The notes under the pieces: generated by a model
The model's input: only the letters and a program-made list of their open reading frames with translations
Told to the model about the DNA's origin: nothing
The model's database searches: none
In this document: one piece after another, positions 12,101-22,106 of the stretch
Layout: the number at the start of each line of letters is the position of its first letter
Position numbering within the stretch: the first letter of the stretch is position 1
Assembly (NCBI GenBank): GCA_004565275.1
Contig: SDOX01000159.1
Location: forward strand, 3,002 to 67,001
Length of the DNA: 64,000 nucleotides
Reading direction: 5' to 3'
DNA from: Nannochloropsis salina CCMP1776
Taxonomy: Eukaryota > Sar > Eustigmatophyceae > Eustigmatales > Monodopsidaceae
Program-made: the position numbers and the translations under genes

Positions 12101-12489
12101 CTTCGTGCGAGATGAGGGAGGGGCAGAAGACCCGGTAGGTGGGGAAAGGGGGGGAGGGAGGGAGGGCGGGGGGCCGGGAGGCGGGTTAGCGCGCTTGGTG
12201 CTTGCTAGAGGCCGCCTTCCCCGAGCCCGAAGGTCCTCCTGAAAGCCAGTCCACCCTCCCCGACAATATGTCTGCGTCCGAGAAAGAAATGGTGCCTGTC
12301 GGTACATGTGTATGTCGTTGTGTTCAGGCTCGGGAGTGACTGGTATCAAGGCTCTCCCTGACATACTGGGGGAAGTGCTACGTTGCCACGTCCGTCCCGA
12401 TTCTACTACGGGCGCAGACTCCGTACCTGGGTCAGAAAAGCCGCCGCGTCGGCGTACGTTTTCCCGGCCACGGCAAAGGATGATAGCAT
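9122..12489 (-). CDS. PPR protein with a degenerate SMR-like C-terminal region
   Basis: RNA-binding pentatricopeptide protein, expected in plastid or mitochondrial gene expression. The open frame runs from 12607 to 9122, but I favour a start at 12489: exon 12427-12489 (21 codons, donor CAG/GTACGG) joined in phase to 9122-12271, giving about 1070 aa. About a dozen PPR units are readable, for example DLITYNTLISACAKG, SLVTYNSLLAALAQAG, DVITYTSLIQACSKA and DLYVYNVVLQALRAAD. The tail has the SMR order: DLSRLSFQLVRAAV, then DLVLITGSD, then LTVPADVMRQWL. This is as in plant PPR-SMR proteins (GUN1, pTAC2), but the DLHG and TGxG motifs are weakened. Low-complexity Gly/Glu/Arg inserts interrupt the middle. 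Targeting is not resolved. Confidence 0.88.
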
Positions 12490-12607
12490 GAGTGTGATGG
12501 CAGCAGTGCACGTATATAGTAGGCAGTGGCGTGTCGCGGTCATCCCTCCTCTTTCCTCCGTCAGCACGCGTGAAGTTCAACTCTGCAATGGATTGACAAA
12601 ATTGCAA

Positions 12608-13201
12608 AATCCTGCAACATCCTCTCTTACACTAAGAGGGCTCCTCATTGCTGCACCCTTTGCATGTCGAAGCAACGCCATGATTGCATTTGTGCTGCAT
12701 GGTCGGGCTGTGTACGCATGCACGGGGAGTCAATTCGTGATGAGTGGGAGGCGAGGGACCGTATGCGCATATAAAAGGCTTGACCACCCGCTTTTAATCA
12801 AAGGCTGCTTGCGTCAAATGGACTCTCAGACCCACGCAGCGAATCTCTTGATGACCGCCACCTCGTCCAGACACGAAAAGTAGGCAAGTCTGACGGCTCA
12901 ACGTCCTGCCTTTCTTCCCCTCTCTCTCGCTGGAACTGCGTGTTCCCAGACGCCAGGTTGGTGCGGAAGTGATCCCGCGGCGCCCAAACACCGGGCGTAA
13001 TTTTACTTCCTCTCATGCTCATTATCGTGTCCATCTTCATCGTGTTCCCCAGTGCTCCCAGGTACCTGTGAGGATTTGAAGCCCTTGACGCGACAGGGTG
13101 GTATGGCCCGTCTCCCCCGGCCCTAAATTCAGGCGGTGATCGTCCCTGCCACCTTTCTGTAGCTACCAGATCGTTCCCTCTTCTTTGCCGCCTCCCACAG
13201 C
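12608..13201. other. Divergent intergenic region (PPR / BLTP2)
   Basis: About 600 bp between two genes pointing away from each other, so likely both promoters. GTATATAG at about 12512-12519 is a TATA-like motif on the minus strand just upstream of the favoured PPR start. A second, ATATAAAAGG, is near 12770. No coding content was seen. Confidence 0.45.
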
Positions 13202-16200
13202 ATGTTCTTTCTCTCTGCCTTCGGAGTCCTCTGGCTTATCGTGGCGGTGGTCCTTGGCATTGCGTGGTGGTGTCTTCAACACTTCGTTCGCAGCATCGGA
13301 CCTCAATTTTTACGGGCCCATCTCCCAGGGCTTTCCTTCATCATCAACCCCTGCTGGGAACTGCATGTTGCAAGCTTCGAGTGCGGCGCGAGTTGTGTCC
13401 AATGGCGTGGTGGCAAGCTGTGCCTGTCGTTGGGAGGCTTCAGAACGACCTTGACCTTACGCCGCCGGGAGGGAGGAGAAAGCTCAGCGGGAAAGCGTTC
13501 GGAGCCTGGGAGCTTCGAGGACCAAGGCGAGGAAGGGGAGGAGCACGCCCTCCTTCGATCCCTGAGCCTGGCGAAGGGCGTGTCCTGGTTCGTCCAGGTC
13601 GGAAGTCGCTACCACCCGGTGTGGGAGTTGGCTGCCCCCTGGTTGCGTTTGACGCGGCCTTTCTTGCGTGTCATTGCCCTGTTGAGAGTGGAGGCTGGGG
13701 GCGGGACGGTGGAGGTACGGCTGGAAGGGGATGAGAGGGTGGAGCAAGAGGGAAGAGGGGTGGCGGGCGGGGCGGAGGAGGCGGTGCAGGGAGGGAGGCG
13801 GGGGGGCGGACGAGGGGTGAGTGGGGGCGGGAAGACGAGGTGATGGGGCGGGAAGACGGATGGCCCTCGCTGCTGGTGCAGGTGCAGACCCTGGTTTTCC
13901 AGCCCCAGGCTTGGACACGGAGGGAAGCAGATCCCCTCTTTGCCGACCCTGCTGCCCCGGGCGCCACGCCCTCCGGCGTCCTCTTCGAAGTTGGCCTCGG
14001 CGCGCCCCCCCCTCCCTCCCTCCCTCCTCCCCCTCCCTCCCTCCCTCCTCCCCCAAGACGCCACCCCCGTGTCTTCCTGCCCCATCACCCTCCACGTCTC
14101 CTCCACCGCCGCCTGCTCTCCTCCTTCTGAAGCAGCAGCCGCGCGAAGGACCTTCCGTGCTCATCCCCCTTCTGAGTGTGCAGGATCCCATCACTTTAAG
14201 AATGGACTTCCCCTGGCCTCCCGAGCGCGCGGGACAGGGCTCGACCGAGTCGGAGCCCGAGACAAACGAAGGCGGGAAGGCGGGGGGGAAGGTAGAGGAG
14301 GAGGCAGAGGAGGCATCGGAGGAGGAGGAGGAGGAGGAGGGAGGAAGCGAGGTACCGCCTCCGGCCCCGGGGCGACGGACGGGAAACGCCGAGAGGACGG
14401 TCCCGGAAGGCCAGAAAAAGGCCGAGAGGAAGGTTCTGGGAGGTTGGAGACGAGCACGGCCCTCACGTGGGACCTCGGGCAGCTTCGGCTTCCTGGCCCG
14501 CCCCCCCCTCCTCCCACGCTCCCTCTGCCTCCGTCTGGGGTCTGCGGCTCGGATCGGCCTCTGCCCCCCGACCTGGGCGCCCGCCTGGCAGGAAGTGATC
14601 TGGTCGGGGGTGATGGGGAGGGACGACACGGAGGGAGGTGGCCTCGTGCAACTACCGGCCCCGCCCTCCCCCCCTTCCTCCTCCTCCCCGCGCCCCCCCC
14701 TCAGACCTCCCGGGGTATCGCCCCTCCTCCAGCAGTACCTCCACAGTTTTCAGGAGCCAGCGCAGGCGGCCAAGGCGCATGCGCTCAGCCTCCCGGACCT
14801 CCTCCTCGCCAGCGAGTGGACCCAGTTCATGCTCGACTGCCCTTCCCTCCTCCTCAGCCTCCACCTCCCGCCCTTGCCGCGGGAGACTGGGGCGGCGGCG
14901 GAGGAGGGGTGGGAGGCGGTGATGGAATTGGAAGGTTTGGTGTTAAAGACGAGCCAGACCGCGGTGGAAGAGGACCGGCTCACGACGCTCTACCACCTTA
15001 ACCTTAGCCAGGCCCAGTGGCGCCTGAGAAAGGGCGGGAGGGAGGGTGGGAGGGAGGGCGGGAGGGAGGGCGGGAGGGAGGCGCCGGTGTCGCCAGCCTC
15101 CCTGTCCCTGGGGCCCGCGGAGGTGGAGGTAGGGGTCTCCCTCGCGCAGGAGGACGAGCTTCCCTCCCCCTCCCTCCCGCACTCCCTTGCTCCCTTCTCC
15201 CCCTCCCCGCCCGCCCTCAAGGACCGACCTCGCCTCCTCCCTCAGACCCGCCTCCTCCCTCAGACCCGCCTCCTCTATGACGTCTACGGCCTCCTCCTCC
15301 TCCATCGGCTCCGAGGGGAGGCACCGGCCGCCCTCCTTCCCGTCCTCCGTCGGTACCTCGCCCGGGTCCCTGGCCGGGCGAAGGGGAAGGCGGGGAGGCG
15401 AAAGGGAGGAGAGGAGGAGAAGGAGGAGGGGGAGGAGGAGGGAGAGGAGGAGGAGAAGGAGGAGGAGGAGGAGGAAGAGGAGGAGGAGGAGTCGCTTGTG
15501 CGGTGGAGTCTGAGCGCCCAGTGCCCGAGTGCGGAGGGCGTGTGTTGGGCGGTGGGGGAGGAGGGAGGGAGGGAGGGAGGGAGGGAGGGAGGGAGGTTTG
15601 CGTACACGCTGAAAGGGCTGGTGGAGGGGGCCCTGGTGGAGGGCGAGGCTCGGAGAAACGGGGAGATGATGGGGAGGGAAGAAAGTGTGTGGGGGGCATT
15701 CTGGAAGGTAAAGGGCAGGAAGCTGGGGGTGGAAATAACGATGGAGGAAGGCGGGGGGGAGGGCGGGGCCTGCCACGCGCCCGTCCTCTCCCTCAGCGAC
15801 TTGGTGGTGGAGGCGGGGGGGGGGTTGCAAGGGGAGGGGGAGGGCGGGGGGGAGGGCCAGGGGTCGGGGCCCTTGTCGGGCGTCCCGTCCGCGCCGACCG
15901 AGAGGGTCGTGCGGGTAGTGGCCGGCAAAGTCGGGGTGGATTGGAGTCCAATCCTGGTAGTGGGCCTGGCGAGCCTGGGCGGCCCCTGCCTGCTGCCCGC
16001 CTCCAAGAACAGAGCGCGGTGTCCAGCCCTCCCTCCTCCCCTTCCTCCCCCCGCTCCTCTCTCCGTCCCGGCAGTGGCGCGCCTTCTGGAGGGGGAGCTG
16101 GAGGCTGCCCTCCTTATGGGCCGTCTGACCTCGCTCAGCCTCTCCTTCCCCTCCTGTCTCACCCGCTCCCTGGGGGGCTTCTCGGAGGGAGAGGTCTGGG

Positions 16201-19200
16201 CCTGGTGGCAGGCGGGGAGGGAGGGCGGGAGGGAGGGCGGGAGAGAGGTGGTGGGGATTGAGGAGGCGACCTTCAAGGTGGGGCCCGGGCACGCGGACGG
16301 GGAGGAGAGGGACTGGATTGTGACGGTGCGGAACTGTCAGGTCGCGAGGGAGGAGGAGGAGGAGGAGGAGGAGGAGGAGGAGGAGGAGGAGGAGGAGGAG
16401 GAGGAGGAGGAGGAGGAGGAGGAGGAGGAGGAGGGAGTCGTTGGTAGGAAGGAGGCGTCGGCCGTCCGTTGTCGTCGGAGGCGGGCCGTGGCCGGAGCGA
16501 CGCCCCGGCCCGACAAGGAGGAGGAGGAGGAGGAGGAGGAGGAGGAGGAGGAGGCCCTACTGCCACGTCTCCCGCTTCGCCGTCCGGGAGCGACTCAAGG
16601 TGGTGGACGTTTGCGCGGGAGGCGTCCGGGTCGACTGGAGCCTTGGACAGCATCTGCGGGTCCACAAGGTCTCGCAGGACGTGACCTTGGGGGTCTGGGT
16701 CCTCCTCCTCCACCTCCGTCGGCGCCTCCCCCCCTCCCTCGCCCAGCGCCCCGGGGGCATGAACCCCCCCTTGGAGGACGCGCGGGCCTATGGGGAGATG
16801 CTCGGCGCCTTTCCCTTCCTGGTGGGCGCCAAGGGGACTCAGGTCCGCCACCGCCTCTTCGCCACCGACGTCCTTCTAGAAGCTTTCTTCCCGCCCGGGG
16901 CGGAGGGCGACGAGGGGCCCGGGCCGACCCCTGCCGAAACGGGAACCTCCCCTCCCTCCGCCCCGCCCTCACCCCCTTCCTCCCTCTCCTTGACCCTGAA
17001 GCTCGGCCTTTTCGCCTCGGAAGACCTGCCCGAGCTCTGGACCTTCGGGGACGTAAGCCTGGTGGTGGGGGAGGGCGGGGAGGAGGGCGGGAGGGAGGAG
17101 CCGACGCTGGTGGTGGAGGAGGTCCGGGTGCGGCACACGCTCCAGGACCGTCAGGACCTGGTCTTGGGCGAATTCCTGCAGGAGCTCCGCGTCCGGCACC
17201 GCCTGGCCGGTGGGCCCTCCCTCCCGCCCTCCCTCCCGCCCTCCTTCCCGCCCTCCCTCCTCCAGGGCCGGGAGGGCCACGCGGTCCGAGTCCAGGGGCT
17301 CCTCCTCCACCTCCGCTGGCACCTCCCCCTCGGCCCCTTCCTCCGCTGCGTCCTCCCCCAGGCTCGGGCCCTCCAAGAGAGCCTCGCTACCTCCCCCGGC
17401 CAGTGGACCCCCCCCCACCCCGACTTCGCACGCCTCTTCCACCGCCCGCATTGGCGCGCGGTGCCCACCCCGCCGCCCCTCCTCTGGGCTCAGGCAGAGG
17501 GGACGAGTCTGGAGGTGGGCGACGACCCCCTGGCATCCTGGCTCGCCTTCCTTCAGCCCTTGTGGACCCAGGAGCTCCAACACCGCGCGATCCGATCCGC
17601 CCAGACCTGGCGGCACGCGGCCCATGTCACCCGCACTTCCTCCACGGGGGTGCGCGAAGCCCCCTTCCTCCTCGCGGCCCTCCAGAACCATCTCCACGAC
17701 CTCGACGCCTCCTTCTACATCCGCGCCGTCCGCCGGCCCAATGCCTTGCCTGTGTTCCGATCCGCCCGCCCCTGTCTCCTGCGCCTGGAGGTGGGGGAGG
17801 TGGGGATGGAGATGGAGGCGATACCGTGTCGTCAAACCGGGGACCAGGCCGGAGGCGTGGAATGGATACCCGGATCGGGGGAAATGCGGGGGGTTCGCCC
17901 CCTCCCTCCCTCCCTCCCTCCCTCCCTCCCTCTTTCCCCGACCCCCTCTGCGGCCTCCGCCTCGCCCACGTGCAGGTCAGTCGGGTCCAGGCCCGCCACC
18001 GGTGGGACCCCAGCGACTTCCTCCTCCTCCCCTCCCTCCATTGCTGCGGCAGCCTCGTGCTCGCCTCCCATGCCCCCTCCTCCTCCCCGCCCCACCCCGA
18101 CGTGCGCGAGGAGGGGAGCGAGGGCGGGGCGGAGGGCCTGCTGCCGGGGCCTGCCGTCTTCCTGGACGTACAGATCGGAACGGAGGGGCTCGAAGCGGCC
18201 TTCACCCCGGGCCTGGAGTCCCTGCCTGACGAGGTGGGGGCCTGGGCCGCCCGCGCCCTCCCTCCCTCCCTCCTTCCCTCCCTCCTTCCCTCCCTTTTCC
18301 CCGCCCTCCCTGCCTCCCTTCCACCCCTCTCCTGGTGGGACCAGGTCCGCCACCGCCTTCGCGGTCGCTTTACCTTCACCGGGCGCGGAAGCTCCCTCCT
18401 CCTCCTCCTCCCTCCCCCTCCTTCCTCCTGCCCCTCCCTCGCCCCCTCCCTCCCGCACGCCACGGGGAGGGGCCGGACCGACCACCTCCGCCTGGAGCTT
18501 TCTTCTCTTCTCATCACCCACCAAGATGCCCTCCTCACCCTCCACATCCATCACGCCCGCCTCTACGCAGCTCTCCCCTCCCTCCCCTTCCTCCCGCCCC
18601 TCCTCTCCATCCCGTCCCTGCGCTGGTCCCTGGCCTTCCACTTTCATCACTTTCCCGCGGACTTCACGACTCCTAAGGAGGCGACAGCCACGGAGCAGGC
18701 GCTCCTGTCGCTGCCTTCCCACCGAACCTTCCGGGACTTGCTCAGTCAGGCGCTGGACGTGACGCTTCAGGTTCAAGCAGGCCCCCCCCCTCCTTCCCCC
18801 TCCCCTCCCCCCTCCCCCTCGACCTCGACCTCGCCCTCGGTTGAGACCGCGGAGGAAATCTCGCTGGAGGTGTACGGCCTGAGCCTTCCCGCCCTCGCCC
18901 TGTGGATCCGCCGCTTTGTCTCCGCCCTCAGGCGTCCTAAGGTGACGCCCCGAGGAGGAGGGAGCATCGGAAGGCGGGCGGGCGGGCGGCCGTGGAGCCG
19001 AGCCATGCGAGGTGTGCGGGCCCTGGTGCGCGCGGTGACGGTGGAAGAAGTGGGGATGGGGAGGACGAGGGTGCGATTGCTGGAGTCGTACCCGGGTGAT
19101 GAGGAGGGACGGGGTTTGGAGGTTCGGGTCCGGGACGGGGCGGCGCGCCTGTGTCTGGGCGAAGGAGGGGGGGAGGGCCCGGGGGAGGGCGTGGGAGAGG

Positions 19201-19671
19201 GCGTGCTGCTCGACCCCTTCCAGACCGGCTACCTCTTGGTGCCAGGCTCGGGGAAATCTCCATGGTACCTGCATGACGTGGCGGTGGAGATGAGGGGGGT
19301 GGAAGGGCGGCTCTTGGCGCCGGGGGAGGGCGGGAAGGAGGGCGGGGGGGAGGAAGGGGGGCCTGGGGAGCACCTGCTGTCTCTGGGCTCTTTTGAGTAC
19401 GCCCAGTGCAAGGCACGGCCGAAGGAAGGGCTGGACGGGTGGGAGGACGGGGGGAGGGCGGGGCCGAGGGAGGGCTTGGAGACCGGCGGAGCCTGCAGGC
19501 AGTCTTCGGGATCAAGCAGGGAGGGGAGGGAGTGGAGGGAGTGGAGGAAGGCGTCGGGAGTGGAGGGAGGGAAGGTGGAGGGGAGGAGGGGAAAGAGGAA
19601 GGGTTGTGCGAAGGGGCAGGGACGGACTCGGCCAGCCGAGACGCCGGCCCTTCCTCCCGCCCTTCCTCCCG
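13202..19671 (+). CDS. Bridge-like lipid transfer protein, FMP27/SABRE/Hobbit (BLTP2) type, broken by assembly gap
   Basis: Very large rod-shaped protein expected to channel lipids at ER contact sites. The N-terminus is a membrane anchor (MFFLSAFGVLWLIVAVVL) followed by VQWRGGKLCLSLGG, the family's first repeating beta-groove unit. Coding character continues for over 6 kb. Diagnostic pieces are ERLKVVDVCAGGVRVDWS, SWWDQVRHRLRGRF (the family's WWD motif) and GSFEYAQC. An intron is clear at 13817-13881 (phase 0). Frame changes near 14000-14140, 16440-16560 and 17880-17990 coincide with CCCT, GGGA or GAG repeats, and may be introns or indels. The homology is spread over two or three frames, so no full protein can be stated. 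Poly-Glu and GREGGREGG runs are translated repeats. The 3' end is lost in the gap. Confidence 0.8.
16346..16437. repeat. (GAG)n microsatellite in BLTP2-type gene
   Basis: About 90 bp of nearly pure GAG, encoding poly-Glu in the local frame. A shorter block lies at about 16517-16556. The coding frame changes across this interval. Confidence 0.9.
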
Positions 19672-19771
19672 NNNNNNNNNNNNNNNNNNNNNNNNNNNNN
19701 NNNNNNNNNNNNNNNNNNNNNNNNNNNNNNNNNNNNNNNNNNNNNNNNNNNNNNNNNNNNNNNNNNNNNNN
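19672..19771. other. Assembly gap (100 N)
   Basis: Exactly 100 unknown bases, a conventional placeholder for a gap of unknown size. It is flanked on the right by GAG/GAA microsatellite, which probably caused the break. It lies inside the BLTP2-type gene. Confidence 0.98.
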
Positions 19772-20275
19772 GAGGAGGAGGAGGAGGAAGAAGAAGAAGA
19801 GGAGGAGGAGGAGGAGGAGGAGGAGGAGGAGGAGGAAGAAGAAGAAGAAAAGGAGGGTTGGAGGCTGTCGTCGAACTCCTCGCTGAGCCCCGCTCGGCGT
19901 GCGACGTGTGGGAGGGGCGCCTCCCTCCTGACCCCTTCCTCCCCTCCCTCCCCCCCGTCCCCCGCTTCCCCTCCTTCCCCCCCTCCCGTTACCGCCCGCC
20001 GCTCCACTCCGCCCCCCGAGTCACATGTTCCTGGGAAGGAGGCGGGGGGGAGGGAAGGGCCAGCGAGCCTCCTCTTCGGGATGACGGGGGGAGGGAAGGA
20101 AAGCGACGAAGGGGAGGAGGCGGGAGAGGGGAAGGGGAGGGACGGGGGGAGTCCGCGGGCGGCGGAGCGGAAGCAGATGTTGTTCGGGGCCGAGGGAGGG
20201 AAAGGAAAGGGAGGCCTCTGGAGTCGTATGACGGGGGGGGGAAGCTGTAGCGGGGGCCGGAGGGCACTCATGTAG
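19772..20275 (+). other. Post-gap sequence, possible 3' part of the BLTP2-type gene
   Basis: Begins with about 85 bp of GAG/GAA repeat, then Ser/Pro/Gly-rich translation in two frames that stop at about 20250 and 20275. Neither frame shows family motifs, so continuity with the gene before the gap is only inferred from position. Confidence 0.3.
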
Positions 20276-20282
20276 AAAGCGG

Positions 20283-20402
20283 GGGAGGATGGGAGGGAAG
20301 GAGGGAGGTAGGTCGCTCGCAGTCCTTCCGTCCTCCTGGGGAGGATGGGAGGGAAGGAGGGAAGGAGGTAGGTCGCTCGCAGTCCATCCGTCCGCCTGGG
20401 GG
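20283..20402. repeat. Imperfect tandem duplication, about 60 bp unit
   Basis: Two adjacent copies containing AGGTAGGTCGCTCGCAGTCC followed by TCCGTCC and CCTGGGG. They differ by a few substitutions and a 4-base GGGA-type length change. Just downstream, CGAGTCAAGGAAAGAAA also occurs twice (about 20457 and 20508). Confidence 0.85.
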
Positions 20403-20583
20403 ACCTCGACGATACATGCTGAAGCGCCCGAGCGCTGCCTCTTTCAGATCAAATCTCGAGTCAAGGAAAGAAAAGAACGATTACTTTCCACGCAAATTTC
20501 GAGTCAAGGAAAGAAAGAAACGAATGGAGGCCCTCGCGTGCTTCTTTCTCCGACAGGACCCGTCCTTCCTCCCCACCTCCCCC

Positions 20584-21331
20584 TCATCTTCCGCCCCCCT
20601 GCCCCTTGACAAACTCCACCTTGCTCACGTCCACTGCCCCGGGCTCCTTCTCCTCGTACACGTAGCACATGACCTTGGGCCCCTGCACTGCCAGCAGAAT
20701 GAAGCTGGGCACCGCCTCCTCCCCCTCCTCCCCCGCCTCCCCCACCCGGCTCGAGTATGCTCCCGAGATGCTGCCCGGGTTCAGGAACCAGCGCCCCCCC
20801 CGCTCGCTCACCTGCTGCTTGTGCGTGTGCCCCGTAATGAGCACGTCCACATCCAACTCCCGCGCCAACCCGTCCAAGGCCGCCGCCTCCCCCCACGGAA
20901 GCACCTGGTGCCCGTGGCAGAGCCCGAGCCGGAGCTCCCCTATCGTCACCACCTTGGTGTCGGGGAAGGGGGCGGATGCCGGGAGGGAGGAGGGGCAGGC
21001 CTCGTCCATGTCTCCCCGGACCACGTGCACGTTGGGGGCCAGGGCCTTGAGCTCCTCGAGCTGTTCGTGACTGACAAGGTTGCCTGTTACGGGGGGGAGG
21101 GAATAGGCGTGGTCAGGAACGCGGAAAGCGCAGGATTTCACGGGAAGTACGCGTAAAGAGGTGGGGCTCTTCGCTCATCCGGTACCCTCCTGCCTGCCGC
21201 GTACCTGTACAGAGGACGTGCTGCATCTTGTTGGGCACTAGCATGCGCTTGAATTTCTCGGGGATGGCAGCAGCACGGTGAGGAATGTGCAAGTCACCAA
21301 GGACGAGCACCAGCTCACCAAATTCAGCCAT
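20584..21331 (-). CDS. VPS29: VPS29, retromer subunit
   Basis: Metallophosphoesterase-fold subunit of retromer/Commander, acting in endosome-to-Golgi sorting. Exons 21205-21331 and 20584-21083 join in phase 1 (ACA G/GC AAC) to give 208 aa. Family motifs in order: [44 protein letters not shown] and [11 protein letters not shown]. The metal-site positions are kept as in other VPS29. The protein is about 20 aa longer than usual because of a short Gly/Glu insert ([10 protein letters not shown]) before the last strands. The start is the first Met before the [11 protein letters not shown] core, as in the family. A coding-like stretch with a good donor (about 21665-21785, minus strand) could be a 5' exon but is unsupported. 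Confidence 0.96.
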
Positions 21332-22106
21332 CTTAAGTCGGAGGGTGCGAGGGATTAGAGAGGCACACGATGACGAATGTCAGCGAGGTCAAGGACGGCT
21401 CGATGTAGCCATGCCCCACACAACATTTTCAGGGTTTCCTCACGGTTATAAAATCTCAACCAAGGCAAGAGCTACATAGACTAGCCAAATCTCAGGGTCT
21501 TCGAATCCTCTCACCGTAATTAGACTTTACGAACGTCCTTCCAAACCAAAAATGTGATCGTACGACCCAGGGCGGCCGGAGGGGAAGAAACGCCGGTGCC
21601 TCTTGCTGCGATGAAAGCACTATATCCCAATGCAATGTAAAGCAACGGTCACCACCGCGTACCTGTCGATTCGCACATGTCGTTAGTAAGCTTTGGGGGC
21701 AAATATGTGCGGCATCGCGGGGCAACAAACAGCAAAGCTTTTCCTCGTTCTCGCCCTGGTCGAAAGCCTGCAAGTCATCGCTCATGGCGACTCCCTCGGG
21801 CCGATGTCTTATGCCGCCATATTGCTTTAATTTTCATGCCGCGCTTATTGAGAAAAGGTAGAGGCTAGATGAGCGTACATGGCAGCCTCCATCTAACTCA
21901 GCGTCTCACCGTGATGATTTTTTTTATGGCACACCGACAACGTCACCTCCGACTCACCCATGAAGCACATTCATTTTTCCCCTTACACGGCCCCCTTCGC
22001 CTCGGTCTGCCTCAAGGGACGTCAGGGAACGAGGCATATCGAGTAAAGCGGCATGTCCAGTGCGTAGCGAGCCAGTTGTGGACGGGGCAGGACGATTGAC
22101 TGGGAA
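21332..22106. other. Divergent promoter region VPS29 / poly(A) polymerase
   Basis: About 775 bp between two genes transcribed away from each other. It holds one donor-like open stretch on the minus strand (21665-21785) and otherwise no recognisable coding or RNA feature. Confidence 0.45.

Noticed and set aside
14943-16292. Long minus-strand frames of Pro/Ser/Leu opposite the BLTP2-type gene
   Set aside because: Mirror translation of GGGA/GAG repeats; no conserved motif, and the plus strand carries the homology.
13821-19886. A single approximately 2000-residue plus-strand reading frame rich in Pro, Arg, Gly and Glu
   Set aside because: Parts of it are coding (about 14150-16440 and 17945-19450), but between these the conserved signal moves to another frame, so the uninterrupted translation is not the real protein.
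21497-21530. TTCGAATCC, resembling a tRNA T-loop
   Set aside because: No matching acceptor stem or anticodon arm could be built from the upstream 70 bases.
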